In this document: positions 1 to 10,032 of the stretch, in pieces
How positions within the stretch are numbered: position 1 is the stretch's first letter
Layout of the letters: every line of letters begins with the position of its first letter
NCBI RefSeq assembly: GCF_017982655.1
Contig: NZ_JABXYX010000046.1
Location: forward strand, 1 to 55,309
DNA: 55,309 bases
From: Brasilonema sp. CT11
GTDB taxonomy: Bacteria > Cyanobacteriota > Cyanobacteriia > Cyanobacteriales > Nostocaceae
Direction of reading: 5' to 3'
The notes under the pieces: generated by a model
Databases searched by the model: none
Seen by the model: only the letters and a program-made list of their open reading frames with translations
What the model was told of the DNA's origin: nothing
Program-made: the position numbers and the translations under genes

Positions 1-121
1 TTTGCACCGTGCTTCACTACTATCAATCACTGTTGCACGAGGCGGCAGAAGCCTCTTCGTGCATTCCACTTATTAATACTTATCTACTATAAATAGCGCT
101 CGCATTGTGCCAGTTGCGTAA

Positions 122-844
122 GTCCTGGATTATTTGGCAACAAGTGAAGGAACGAAGCTACCTTCATTGAAGTCGTTCAGAAAATCTGAAAAACGTCTAG
201 CTAAAGTATCACAACGCAAGGAAAACAAGAAAAAGGGCAGCAAGGCGAGACGTAAACTTGCCAAGCGCCAAGGACGCGAACATCAACGCATTGCTAGAGC
301 AAGGAAAGATCATGCGTTTAAAACTGCTCATGCGTTGGTACAAACGGGAAAGAAGGTTTTCGTCCATGAAGACTTAAACTTAAAAGCGCTGTCAAAGCGC
401 AACAAAGCAAAACAAGATGAGGGGGGTAAATTTTTACCCAATCGTCAGTCAGCCAAATCGGGACTAAACAAGTCCTGGGGGGACGCTGCGTTTGGACAGT
501 TTTTTACAATCCTAGAATACATAGCCGGGAAAGCTGGGTCTAGGGTCATCGCAGTAAATCCTGCATACACATCTCAATTACTGGCGTATCGTGACCAGAT
601 AGTCTTCACTGACTGCGATATGCGCTCTTACTGGGATGTCGAACATTCGTTTAACGTTGACCGTGATATAAATGCGGGAATCAATATTAAGCGCGTGGGG
701 CTGGGACTTTTCCCCACGTTAAAACGCCGTAAAGGGAATCCGGTAGTGGGTGACTCTACTACCAATAGTACCTCGAAGGAAGTTCTGGCAGTGTTGAAAA
801 ACGTGCCGGAAGCCTACACCGTAGCTGTACTCAGGTCGGTGTAG
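122..844 (+). pseudogene. tnpB: TnpB-like RNA-guided nuclease (IS200/IS605 family), N-terminally truncated
   Basis: The protein matches the C-terminal part of the cyanobacterial TnpB variant. It begins inside the RuvC-I region (LATSEG after a lost catalytic Asp block), continues through a basic helix, then the RuvC-II segment (VHEDLNLKAL) and the RuvC-III segment (DRDINAGINIK). An in-frame TAA at 119-121 closes the frame upstream, and only about 240 of the usual roughly 400 residues remain, so the N-terminal domain and the first RuvC Asp are missing. The zinc-finger CxxC pairs found in many TnpBs are also absent, but I recall this being common in this cyanobacterial subgroup. A TTG at 134 is the first possible start. 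No TnpA transposase is adjacent. A decayed, non-autonomous insertion is the best reading. Confidence 0.75.
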
Positions 845-849
845 GTAGT

Positions 850-896
850 TCACTCTTGGAGAATCCCGGCACCTTTAGCGTGGTGGGAGTGTCAAT
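850..896 (+). mobile_element. Right end of the IS605-type element / likely 3' end of its omega-RNA
   Basis: Directly after the tnpB stop there is an imperfect hairpin: CCCGGCAC, then TTTAGC, then GTGGTGGG, followed by AGTGTCAA. This pattern is typical of right ends of cyanobacterial IS605-type elements and of the omega-RNA scaffold that overlaps the end of tnpB. The bases TCA at 892-894 are also the stop codon of the photoreceptor gene on the other strand. The exact cleavage point cannot be fixed from one copy. Confidence 0.5.
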
Positions 897-3828
897 CAGC
901 ATCCTCCTGTAGATTTTGTGCGAGTGTTGACAGCTTGTCTAAAGACTTAGCTACTCCCATGACTTGTTCCGAAGTCTTGCTGGCAATACTGACTACTTCT
1001 AGAATAGATTGGCTTGCTAAGGTTGAAGTTTTTGCTTGGACAGGAGCAGTCTGGACAAGCTCCTCGACCAGTTTTTTCATTTGCTCACTGATCATAACAA
1101 TCTGATTGAACTTCTCCTGGGTTTCCTGCGCCAATCTAATCCCGCTCATCGCCTGTTCTGCCCCGTATTCCATAACAGCAACAACTTCATTAGCTTGTGT
1201 CTGAATTTCTGGAACGAGTAATTGTACTTCTGCAATACTCGCCTCTAATTGATGCACTTGAGAAAGTGCTTGGTCAGCGAGCCAAGCAAATTGTTGACCA
1301 GTTTCTGGGGTGCGACTTGCTTCAAGTACTGTATTCATAGCTTGGAGCTTTATTTGAAATGCTATATTACTAATGAGGCTCACGAGCTGGGAGAACTTTT
1401 GAAAAGGTTGGTCTAGACGCTCGACCTTCTCGACAGCTTCCATAACCTTTACTTGGACATCACACAAGTTTTCTAAAATCGGGTCTATCGACGAATGTCC
1501 ATCGTGTACTGCCTGAGTGAGCTGCTGCTCTTGGAGTTCTGCTTGTTGAGCACAAATCAGCATTTCCATAGCCCAATCAACTAACGCTTGAATTTGATTG
1601 TAGGCACCTGTAAGGGACTCCACCTGGCTAAGAGCCTCTGTTGAAAGGGTTTGGACAGCTGTTTCACTACCTCTAAGCAATTCAAATACCTGACGCTGGA
1701 GTGCTTCTTTTTGTTCACGCTGCTCGTCAGAGGTCGCTTCAGCAGATTGGTACGCCTGCTCTACCCGGTATAGGAGTCTGGCATGGTCGAGAGCAAATCC
1801 CACCTGCGTAGCTATTTGGGTGAATAAATCAATTTCATACTGCTGCCAATCACGAGGTCCTGAACACTGATGCGCAATCAATAAGCCAAATAACTGGTCA
1901 TCTTTGAGAATGGGCGCAACCAAATTTGCCTTAACAGCAAAGGGTTCTAGTTGGCTAATGTGACAAGTAGTCAAACCAGCTTCATAAATGTTATTGGTGG
2001 CTTGAACTCTACCAAATCGGTACTTTTCCACATAGCCCTCAGCAAAGCAGGGGTCTTTGATTTTGGCTCGCAACGCTTTGGGAAAACCTGGAAGCACTGA
2101 TTCTGCAATCACAGTTCCATACCAATTGCTGTCAAACCCATAAACCAGTACTCGGTCAGCGCTCATTGCTTTGCGGGTTTTTTCAACAGTGGTTTTGAGG
2201 ACATCCTCTTCGTTGAGTGATTCCCGAATGGAACGGATCATGTCCGCAAGCAATTGAGTTTGCACTCCTTCAGCATCGATTCGTTGAACAAGTCTAGCAT
2301 GGTCGAGAGCAAATCCCACCTGCGTAGCTATCTGGGTGAACAAATCGATTTCATACTGCTGCCAATCACGAGGTCCTGAGCACTGATGTGCAATTAATAA
2401 GCCAAATAGCTGGTTATCTTTGAGAATGGACGCAACCAAATTTGCCCTGACAGCAAAGGGTTCGAGTTGGCTAATGTGACAAGTAGTCAAACCAGCTTCA
2501 TAAATGTTATTGGTGGCTTGAACTCGACCAGCTTGGTACTTTTCCACATAGCCCTCAACAAAGCAGGGGTCTTTGATTTTGGCTCGCAACGCTTTGGGTA
2601 AACCTGGAAGCACTGATTCTGCAACCACAGTTCCATACCAGTTGCTGTCAAACCCATAAACCAGCACTCGGTCAGCGCTCAGTACTTTACGGGTTTCTTC
2701 AACGGTAGCTTTTAGGACATCCTCTTCGTTGAGCGATTCTCGAATGCGGCGGGTAATATTTATAAATGCTTGAGCTTGATCGGCTTTTGTATCTATCCGT
2801 TCTAAGAGCTTAAGGTAGTCAAGAGCAAATCCCACTTGTGCCGCTATTTGAGCAAACAAATCAATCTCATACTGCTGCCATGTACGGGGTTCAAAGCACT
2901 GATGTGCAATCAATAAGCCGAATAGCTGGTCGTTTTTGAGAATGGGTGCGATTAGATTGGACTTAACAGCAAATCGCTCTAGCAACCCAATATGACAATC
3001 AGTGAGATTAGCTTGATAGATATCATCAATAGCACGAACACGACCATTTCGATATTGTTCGACATACCCTGTTTGGAAACAGGGGTCCGAGATGGTAGTC
3101 CATAGGATTTTTGGCAACTCAGGTGCTGCAGATTCTTCTACTAAAGTTCCATCCAAGTTAGAATCAAAACGAAAGATGGCAACGCGGTCAATTCTTAGAG
3201 CCTTGCGAACTTCTTCTACAGTGGTTCGCAAAACATCTTCTTGAGTGAGCGATGTGCGAATACGGCGGCTAATGTTGTGAAACACCTGGGAGCGTTCGGC
3301 TTCGGCTTCTTGTTTCCAGAGTAAATCCGGAAGCTGTTCTTTGACGAAGTTGATGTTTGTCTCTAAGACAGCCAGTTCATCTTTGCTGACGATGGAGGTG
3401 GCAGAATCCGCGCTTTCTCGACGTAATCTATTCACCATAGTGGTAGAGACTGCAGCAGCATTCAGCACTGGGCGAATGGCGCAAATCCCTAAAATTACAG
3501 CGATCGCACCTGCCAATACTGCCGTCACCCCCGTTTCAATTAACAGCAGTGATAGCAGTCTGTGTAGTCCAAGTTCCGCTTCTGCCAGACTTGTGGTATC
3601 TGCTTGTCTTGCTTGGGAAATCTGTTTGGCTGTCAACTGGCTACCAAAGTAGTAAGTAGTTGTCCCTACTGTCAGCACAGGGAGCATACTAACAAGCATA
3701 GCCCAAGCTATTGTCTTGGTTTTCAAACTCCATTCCTGTGGCCTGTGCTTCGGATCAGCAGACTCTTGAAGCCCTTTTGACTGATTCAACTGTTGCTCGG
3801 CTCGCTTTTGAGAAGAAGGCTGAGTCAT
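892..3828 (-). CDS. PixJ-type membrane photoreceptor/chemoreceptor with three DXCF-type cyanobacteriochrome GAF domains
   Basis: A 978-residue protein. Two membrane segments lie near residues 39-62 and 90-122, followed by a HAMP-like linker. Three very similar GAF domains start near 190, 360 and 530. Each carries a DPCF motif and, 28 residues later, a Cys-His pair: C250/C278, C422/C450 and C594/C622. This is the dual-cysteine arrangement of DXCF cyanobacteriochromes, which hold phycocyanobilin or phycoviolobilin and usually sense blue/green light. The C-terminal third is helical, with a diverged chemoreceptor tip near 818-860 (NIAFQIKLQAMNTVLEASR, GQQFAWLADQ), as in PixJ-like phototaxis receptors. 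The stop codon lies in the right end of the adjacent IS, so the last residues may be altered. No CheA or CheW gene is nearby. Confidence 0.8.
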   Translation of the reverse strand: MTQPSSQKRAEQQLNQSKGLQESADPKHRPQEWSLKTKTIAWAMLVSMLPVLTVGTTTYYFGSQLTAKQISQARQADTTSLAEAELGLHRLLSLLLIETGVTAVLAGAIAVILGICAIRPVLNAAAVSTTMVNRLRRESADSATSIVSKDELAVLETNINFVKEQLPDLLWKQEAEAERSQVFHNISRRIRTSLTQEDVLRTTVEEVRKALRIDRVAIFRFDSNLDGTLVEESAAPELPKILWTTISDPCFQTGYVEQYRNGRVRAIDDIYQANLTDCHIGLLERFAVKSNLIAPILKNDQLFGLLIAHQCFEPRTWQQYEIDLFAQIAAQVGFALDYLKLLERIDTKADQAQAFINITRRIRESLNEEDVLKATVEETRKVLSADRVLVYGFDSNWYGTVVAESVLPGLPKALRAKIKDPCFVEGYVEKYQAGRVQATNNIYEAGLTTCHISQLEPFAVRANLVASILKDNQLFGLLIAHQCSGPRDWQQYEIDLFTQIATQVGFALDHARLVQRIDAEGVQTQLLADMIRSIRESLNEEDVLKTTVEKTRKAMSADRVLVYGFDSNWYGTVIAESVLPGFPKALRAKIKDPCFAEGYVEKYRFGRVQATNNIYEAGLTTCHISQLEPFAVKANLVAPILKDDQLFGLLIAHQCSGPRDWQQYEIDLFTQIATQVGFALDHARLLYRVEQAYQSAEATSDEQREQKEALQRQVFELLRGSETAVQTLSTEALSQVESLTGAYNQIQALVDWAMEMLICAQQAELQEQQLTQAVHDGHSSIDPILENLCDVQVKVMEAVEKVERLDQPFQKFSQLVSLISNIAFQIKLQAMNTVLEASRTPETGQQFAWLADQALSQVHQLEASIAEVQLLVPEIQTQANEVVAVMEYGAEQAMSGIRLAQETQEKFNQIVMISEQMKKLVEELVQTAPVQAKTSTLASQSILEVVSIASKTSEQVMGVAKSLDKLSTLAQNLQEDAD

Positions 3829-4481
3829 AGAAAAAATCTACTTTTGCTGCAAAAATTTATTGAGGACATAGGTGTTAGTTGCGATATTGACTTCCCCAAC
3901 TGGGGAGGTAGGGTAATGCACCTTTAGGATTACTGCTGTTAACAATTAGGGGTGTAAGGGTGAAATTAATGGCGGCACCAAACCCGCTACGTTATTGTTG
4001 ACCACTGTATCAAACATGAGGTGAGGGCGGTGAGTATTCTTTTGGCTCTGTTTGCTGGGTGTACAATAAGTACATTTTCAAAGTCCCTCCTAAACCCCAA
4101 CAAAATCTGCACCTTTGCACCCGCGCGTTTTGGTAAAAGGTAGATTTAAACAGTCGCAACCTTCTCCTGACTTTATCTGGGGCTTTTGTGTAAGAGTGGG
4201 CGCTACCATAAGTATCGGTAAAATTTAGAATTCGGTACAACAAGCGGCAAAGTAACCCTAAAAGTTTGGCATAGTTTGCTTTTCACTCCTTAGGCTTTCT
4301 GCCTCTCCTCAAGGATTTGATGTTGCGAGTTAAGAATTTTTATGTATTTAGTATTTTATGCTATTAGAGTATAATATCTTATCGATTGATTCAAGTGAAT
4401 GATATAAATTTGTCAATTTTTTTGTCCATTTTTTAGGTGCGGCAAGTAGCTAGATAAAACGCTGGTTTTGGGGGTAGCTAA
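3829..4481. other. Intergenic region of about 650 bases
   Basis: This stretch separates the photoreceptor gene from the end of the DISARM locus. A small palindrome (CTTCCCCAACTGGGGAGG) lies near 3890-3907 and could sit in the 5' region of the photoreceptor transcript. From about 4320 to 4430 the sequence is very AT-rich. A 77-codon frame at 4010-4243 on the minus strand shows no recognisable features. A drmC (phospholipase D-like) gene, which would follow drmB in complete class 1 DISARM loci, is not here. Confidence 0.5.
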
Positions 4482-6398
4482 TTAACTAGTCACAAAGTCA
4501 TCGGCAAAAATATCATCTGGAAAGAATGCAGCGTCTAATTCTTCAACCGTGTTTAGCACGAGCGCACGATCAAGAAATTCGTTGCGGCGTTCGCAGGATG
4601 TTTCAGCAATTAACAAACACCCGTGGCACGCAGAACCGTGCAGAAAGCGTTCTTCGCGGGGGTTCTCCGGTTCGTGTTGAGCACAAACCGGGTCGTTCGA
4701 GCAAAGCCTTCCTAACGCCAGGGCTTTTCCGAGATGGTAATCAATGCGTGTACCAACTTCTACTAAGCCGCCCAAAGTCCCTTCTGAACCAGAAGAACCT
4801 GTATAAAGTAGAATTCCATACCCAGAATCGCTTGCATAAATACGTTCACGGATGGCACTGGCAGCATAGCCGCATTCAAGAGACACTGCCGTAATCAACA
4901 AGTGAGATAGCGAGTGTAGCATGACGTATTTGACACCTGGAAATGCGGCTTTATCCCGAGGAATTCCTTTACTATCAAGCCATTTGAGAAAACCACGGTT
5001 TAAATCTTCGGCTCGCTTTTTCACCGTATCGCGCTTGAACCATTCGTCCATAACTTGCTTATGAAACGAGATAAAAACACCTTCGCCTTTATTCTCAATT
5101 GCAGGTATCCAGTTCGTTTCAAAATCAAGGGCGGCGCGACGGACATTAATCGCTAATTCGTCGATTTCACCCTCAATATTTGGCATTGCAGCTTCAAAGC
5201 GAGTAAAACCAGTTAGGGCTATGACTTCGCGCAGGCGATGGACTAGCACCACGTGATCGATATATGGTAGGAATGCGGGATTGAAGTTATTTTTATCAAG
5301 ATTACGTACAGATGCATAAAAATCTTGGTTTGAGGATTCTTTGCCCACCTCTTCGGAACAGCAAAGTAATGCTTCAATTTCTACTTGTTTGATACTTTTG
5401 GTTTGACTTGCTTGTCCGTTTTGACGGCGTTGAATTTCTGCCCAGACAGTTTGGGCATCAAATTTGGCTAAGTCTGCAAATTTGGTTTTTCTGAGTTCTT
5501 TTTTGATTTCACCAACGTCTTCTGCATATTGCAAGTCTTCTTCGTAATAACGATCAACGACTTTTTTCAATAGGGCATCCGCATCAGGAATTGAAATCAC
5601 ACTGAGGGTTTGGGTAAAATAGGCGTTGCTGGCAGAACGTATTAAGAGGCGGTTGTATTCTGGCTCGTTTGTTGTGACAATGTTACCCGACTGATCTATT
5701 GCACAAGCCCAACAATCTTCCTTTCCTTTTGATCCCAGCCAAGGGCGAGAACCTTGACACTTTCCTAAAACTTTGGAATTCGGAACTTTTGCTTTGGACA
5801 AAGGACGGCGAACTTTGCAAGCTTCACAACGGATGAAGATTTCTTCAAAGTCGTTACCTGAACCGCCTTCATCAAGCCAGAGTTGTTGTCCTCGGCGGCA
5901 AGTGGTTTTAGAATCATTGTGTGCATAGGCGTACCAGTCAATATCGCTTAAGTGTCCGTTAACGCAAGCTTGGACAAAGCGTACTGGTACTGCTGAGGTA
6001 CGTTTCCCTTCAAATGTCAATTTTTCTTGAACGGCACGCCAATTGACAAGGGGACGGGTGCGATAATTTTTACCATTGAACGGAATCGTGCGGTCAACTT
6101 GGGCAACAAACCAAGTTGGGAAAATAAATGCACTGACACCATTGGGAGGAGTGTTGAGGTCAGAAGTTTCTCGCGGTGGGCTAAAGAGTTTAATATCCTC
6201 TACTTTGAGCATTTCACAAATTTTATTTCTCAGGCGGTCTTCTCGGATGTATTGGCGATCGCCCTTCCAATAACTCAGCCCTCCAATCACAACAGAGTGG
6301 TCAGGTAAATCGACCATCGCCCCTGGACCATACGTAGATAAAAGCTGGCTTTGACGAATTTCTGCTAGTGGTGTCTGTCTCTTTTTTGACTTTTTCAT
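4482..6398 (-). CDS. drmB: DrmB, DUF1998-domain protein of a DISARM locus
   Basis: A 638-residue protein. The N-terminus (RQSQLLSTYGPGAMVDLPD) and the C-terminal DUF1998 region are typical of DrmB. Near residues 530-610 there is HSLSHLLI, SGSEGTLGGL, and then a cysteine set ending in GSACHGCLL and ETSCERR that probably binds zinc. More cysteines lie in the middle (residues about 155-245). In DISARM, DrmA and DrmB form the core complex that recognises and blocks incoming phage DNA. The chosen ATG at 6398 overlaps the drmA stop by four bases (ATGA), so the two genes are translationally coupled. The frame has no interruption, in contrast to drmMI and drmD. No drmC follows. Confidence 0.85.
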   Translation of the reverse strand: MKKSKKRQTPLAEIRQSQLLSTYGPGAMVDLPDHSVVIGGLSYWKGDRQYIREDRLRNKICEMLKVEDIKLFSPPRETSDLNTPPNGVSAFIFPTWFVAQVDRTIPFNGKNYRTRPLVNWRAVQEKLTFEGKRTSAVPVRFVQACVNGHLSDIDWYAYAHNDSKTTCRRGQQLWLDEGGSGNDFEEIFIRCEACKVRRPLSKAKVPNSKVLGKCQGSRPWLGSKGKEDCWACAIDQSGNIVTTNEPEYNRLLIRSASNAYFTQTLSVISIPDADALLKKVVDRYYEEDLQYAEDVGEIKKELRKTKFADLAKFDAQTVWAEIQRRQNGQASQTKSIKQVEIEALLCCSEEVGKESSNQDFYASVRNLDKNNFNPAFLPYIDHVVLVHRLREVIALTGFTRFEAAMPNIEGEIDELAINVRRAALDFETNWIPAIENKGEGVFISFHKQVMDEWFKRDTVKKRAEDLNRGFLKWLDSKGIPRDKAAFPGVKYVMLHSLSHLLITAVSLECGYAASAIRERIYASDSGYGILLYTGSSGSEGTLGGLVEVGTRIDYHLGKALALGRLCSNDPVCAQHEPENPREERFLHGSACHGCLLIAETSCERRNEFLDRALVLNTVEELDAAFFPDDIFADDFVTS

Positions 6399-9300
6399 GC
6401 CTCTTCCTCGACTTCTAATCCACCAGGATCGCATACCAAAAGCTTCACAACTGGCTCAACATCACGCAAGCTACGCTGTGCTTTAAACTTTTGTTCGTCA
6501 GTCGATTTCTTATCGACTTCCGGATCAAGCGCATCAAGGAGTAAAGGAGGTGCCATTTCAATTTCGTTGGGTTGATATTGCAAACGTTGGTCACGTAGGG
6601 CAATTTGTTCCCAAGTATCAAGCAAGTTTATCACTTCTTTGCGAATTTCTTGACGCAAAGCGTCGGCGGCGTCAGTTTTTAAATCGGGGTTATGCATTTG
6701 CGCACGCTTGGATATGGCATCTATGGCGAATTCCAATTTGCTACGATATTGCTTAACTTGGGCTGCACCCAAAGGTGCTGTCATATCTGAAATACCCAAG
6801 CTTGCTAATGCAACAGTTACTCCTGCCAAACCTCTATCAATCGCACGGGGTGAAAAGGGAGTGACGCTGGTTGCTTCTACGGCGCGGTAGAAGGTATCAT
6901 GCCAGATTTGGAAGCGTTCGTAGTGCGACCTATCTCGTGGACGATGGATGTTCAGCAGTGTTACCACCAATCCTGGTTTCGTTGCATCGCGTCCAACACG
7001 GCTGGTGGCTTGGATGTATTCAGCAGCGGTTTTCGGTTGTCCCAACACAACCATTAAACCCAAGCGCGTGATGTCCAAACCTACGGAAATCATATTTGTT
7101 GCTAATGCCACATCAACGCTTTCTTTTTCATTGTAGGCTAAAGCCAAACGACGCTTGGTATTGGCGACTTTGTTCGTGCTGACACGAGATGTTAATTCTT
7201 CGGGTTCGTCATCGATTTTACGGTTAGCAAACAAGCCTGTGGTTTCTTGATATCTGCGTTTGTCCCCGTTCCCATACTGCGTCAGGCGCGAGTTGACTTC
7301 ATCTTCTACCAAGCGACGGCTACCACCTAACTCACGCAGGGAATTAAAATAACCCAAAAGTGTCATGTAAGGGTCCGCAGGATTATTGATGTTTTTATCT
7401 CCTCCTGCTTCTTCCCAAGCTTTTTGTGCTGCCCCTAGTAACGCCAAGTATGTTCGCAATAAGACAACTTTTAAGCTGCGTCCTTGGGCGGCGACACCGA
7501 CATAGAGGCGACCGGGAGATTGATTCGTGAAGATGGTTTTGGCAAAAAATGAGTCGTGGCGACCAGGACCTGGTGCGGGGAAAATATCAACTTGGGTGCG
7601 TCCAAATAATGCTTTGATTTGGCGATCGGCGCGGCGGACGGTTGCAGTGGAGGCAACGATTTTCGGGCGGATGGTTTTATCGTTGTTGGTGACGCTGCAT
7701 AAAGCATCAATTGCAGTTTCGTACAGCCCTACCATCGTTCCCAGTGGTCCGGAAATCAGGTGCAATTCGTCCTGAATAACTAAGTCGGGTGGGGGTAGTC
7801 TTTTTTCGAGTTGGCGACCTTTAATTTTTGTATCACCACTTCCATTTCCATAGAATCCGTCTCGGTCGTCGTAGTGCGTCACCTTACCAAAAAGCGCTCC
7901 CGTTTGACCAACCCAGGGTAAATTGGCAAATTTGTCAACTGTCGCAATGATGAAACAGGGTAATCTGCGATATATCTGCTCATCGACTGCAATTAACGGC
8001 AGATAACTGTTTTTTCTAAAAACACACGCTGGTTTGCCATCCGCACGTTTCTTACTGCCAACACAGATTAATCGCAAGTCAGTAGGTGTATCGGGATTTG
8101 GTAACAACTGAAACGAGTTAGGTGTTAACTCTGCACCACACCAAGGACAGCGTTCGAGGGGGACTGGCTTGGGTTTGGCTTTGTCATCGCGTTGGTAAGC
8201 ATGAGTACGGGCGTGGGCTGAATTTTCATCCTTGTCGCGTTTGCTACCCATTTTATTCGGTGTGGCGCTTTGCCCGACCCAAAGCCCAATTTCAAAGGGG
8301 TGGTTCCCAAGTTTGGGGTTATGTTGACGTTGAAGTTCCAAAGCACAGATGAGGGTTGCAGCGCGTTCGAGTTGATCAAGGGTGAGGAGGCGGAGGGTGT
8401 AGCGCATCAGGACGCTGACACCTGCAGAGTAAATGCTGGGGTCTCGCAGACGGCGTAAGACAAGGGTAAATGCGGCTAAACCCAGGTATGCTTCGGTTTT
8501 CCCGCCACCTGTGGGGAAGAAGAGTAAATCGACAATTTCCCGATCAGAATTTTCGGGGTTAGTAATGCTAACGAGATTTAAGAGTAAAAATGCTAACTGA
8601 AACGGTCGCCATTTGGGGGGTGGAAAGTCTTCGGGTGAGATGTTGTTGGTATCGTGGGTGAGGCGTTGTCTGCGGGCGATCGCAATAACACGGTTAGCAA
8701 TTTGAAACGCCTCAAAAACCAATGGATCATCCAGTGCTTGGAGTCCTGCGGCGATGCGCTCGCATATTTTTCTCGCACGGTTCAACAAGTCAGTTGCGAC
8801 TCTGGCTTGTTGCGGATCGCTTGGGGCTGCGGCTTGTTGGTCGATAATCCATTGAGTATAACTCGTCACCATTGGATTCACCATCCGGCGAACAGTTTGC
8901 GCGTCCGGTGCATCCGCCAGTGCTTCCATTGAAAGTTCTAACCCTGGGATGTCAGCTGGTTCGACTCTGGGAACTTCGGCTTGTGGTATCCAAGTTGTGG
9001 AGATTTCCTGACATTTGTTATCAGAGTGAATAGCGATTGCGGAGACATTATGACCGACGGCGAATTCGCAGTCATTGCGGTATTGTAAACTAGCGACAGC
9101 TTCGTCCCAATCTGAACTATTCTGTCCGCGTAAGTCAGGACGAGGAACAAAGCCGTTGGTGGTACGGATGTTGAGACTGGCTTGGAAAGCAAAACTGGAA
9201 TCTCGTTTTTTATTAGGGTTATGAGTGCGATAGTTAACTATAAATACAGAAACCGAACGGGTTCCCTTGGGGAGATTCACAGAACGTACTGCCCGACAGG

Positions 9301-9835
9301 AAACAAACAACTGCAACCCACTACCACCAGGAACATCTAGCTGTTTTTTCTGCTTATCTTTAGGTAAGATAATGTGTACATCCACGGCTTGGGGGATGCG
9401 TTCCCATAACTCAGTTGTTTGTTCCGACTCGTCCTCAGTTTTTGTACTCTGTAATTCAGTTTCGCCAGCTTTAGGAAGGTAGTCGCCCCAATTCACCGTC
9501 ACATCTAACTCTTTAGTCTCTAATGAGATGAGAAAGCTTAAGCCAATCGAAGAAGGAAAAAGTGCTTTTCTTGCCGAAGCAGTTTCCGGGGCAACAGCAT
9601 CATCGGCTACATCGGTGTTACTAATTTGGACAATCTCATCATTGCTTGTGTCATCAGAACGTACTTCAGGCGGTGCACCAAAAGGTACCAGAAAGCCAGT
9701 GAGATACCACTTAGAAGGTGGCTGCGTCAGGACTTCGCGAGCGTAGGTGGTATCATTGGGTGTTGGTCCTACTAAGTCAAGTTGCAGGGCATTTGTTATG
9801 TGCGATCGCACTTCGGCTGGAGTAGTGGCTGGCAT
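6395..9835 (-). CDS. drmA: DrmA, superfamily 2 helicase of a DISARM locus
   Basis: A protein of about 1146 residues. The helicase core shows Walker A (FFPTGGGKTEAY, near residue 440), a DExH-like box (VIQDELHLISG, near 687), motif III (VASTATVRR), motif V (NMISVGLDITRL) and motif VI (QATSRVGRD, near 945). Between motifs I and II is a Cys-rich insert (CPWCGAEL), likely a zinc site. The start at 9835 (MPATTPAEVRSHI) fits the family better than an in-frame upstream start at 9874. DrmA with DrmB forms the DNA-binding core of the anti-phage DISARM system. The frame is intact. Upstream on the opposite strand lie xisH-xisI, which separate drmA from the broken drmMI and probably from the original operon promoter. 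Confidence 0.87.
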   Translation of the reverse strand: MPATTPAEVRSHITNALQLDLVGPTPNDTTYAREVLTQPPSKWYLTGFLVPFGAPPEVRSDDTSNDEIVQISNTDVADDAVAPETASARKALFPSSIGLSFLISLETKELDVTVNWGDYLPKAGETELQSTKTEDESEQTTELWERIPQAVDVHIILPKDKQKKQLDVPGGSGLQLFVSCRAVRSVNLPKGTRSVSVFIVNYRTHNPNKKRDSSFAFQASLNIRTTNGFVPRPDLRGQNSSDWDEAVASLQYRNDCEFAVGHNVSAIAIHSDNKCQEISTTWIPQAEVPRVEPADIPGLELSMEALADAPDAQTVRRMVNPMVTSYTQWIIDQQAAAPSDPQQARVATDLLNRARKICERIAAGLQALDDPLVFEAFQIANRVIAIARRQRLTHDTNNISPEDFPPPKWRPFQLAFLLLNLVSITNPENSDREIVDLLFFPTGGGKTEAYLGLAAFTLVLRRLRDPSIYSAGVSVLMRYTLRLLTLDQLERAATLICALELQRQHNPKLGNHPFEIGLWVGQSATPNKMGSKRDKDENSAHARTHAYQRDDKAKPKPVPLERCPWCGAELTPNSFQLLPNPDTPTDLRLICVGSKKRADGKPACVFRKNSYLPLIAVDEQIYRRLPCFIIATVDKFANLPWVGQTGALFGKVTHYDDRDGFYGNGSGDTKIKGRQLEKRLPPPDLVIQDELHLISGPLGTMVGLYETAIDALCSVTNNDKTIRPKIVASTATVRRADRQIKALFGRTQVDIFPAPGPGRHDSFFAKTIFTNQSPGRLYVGVAAQGRSLKVVLLRTYLALLGAAQKAWEEAGGDKNINNPADPYMTLLGYFNSLRELGGSRRLVEDEVNSRLTQYGNGDKRRYQETTGLFANRKIDDEPEELTSRVSTNKVANTKRRLALAYNEKESVDVALATNMISVGLDITRLGLMVVLGQPKTAAEYIQATSRVGRDATKPGLVVTLLNIHRPRDRSHYERFQIWHDTFYRAVEATSVTPFSPRAIDRGLAGVTVALASLGISDMTAPLGAAQVKQYRSKLEFAIDAISKRAQMHNPDLKTDAADALRQEIRKEVINLLDTWEQIALRDQRLQYQPNEIEMAPPLLLDALDPEVDKKSTDEQKFKAQRSLRDVEPVVKLLVCDPGGLEVEEEA

Positions 9836-10032
9836 GGTGTATCGCCGTTTACTAAAAGTACTGCAAGCAATCAACTGTATATATTATGTTGACGAAAGTT
9901 TTGTCAAGTGTCAATTCATAACTTGGAAAATTAATAGATAAGCGTCAGCTAATTAAGCGTGTCAGGTAGCACGGCTTAAGAAGGTGGATAATATTATAGA
10001 TAGAATCCCCAAACAGAGCGAACAAATATGTT

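Noticed and set aside
122-844. Intact TnpB nuclease
   Set aside because: The first RuvC Asp and the N-terminal domain are missing, and an in-frame stop lies just upstream.
4010-4243. 77-codon open frame on the minus strand between the photoreceptor and drmB
   Set aside because: No ribosome site, Arg/Cys/Tyr-rich random composition and no family resemblance. Treated as intergenic.
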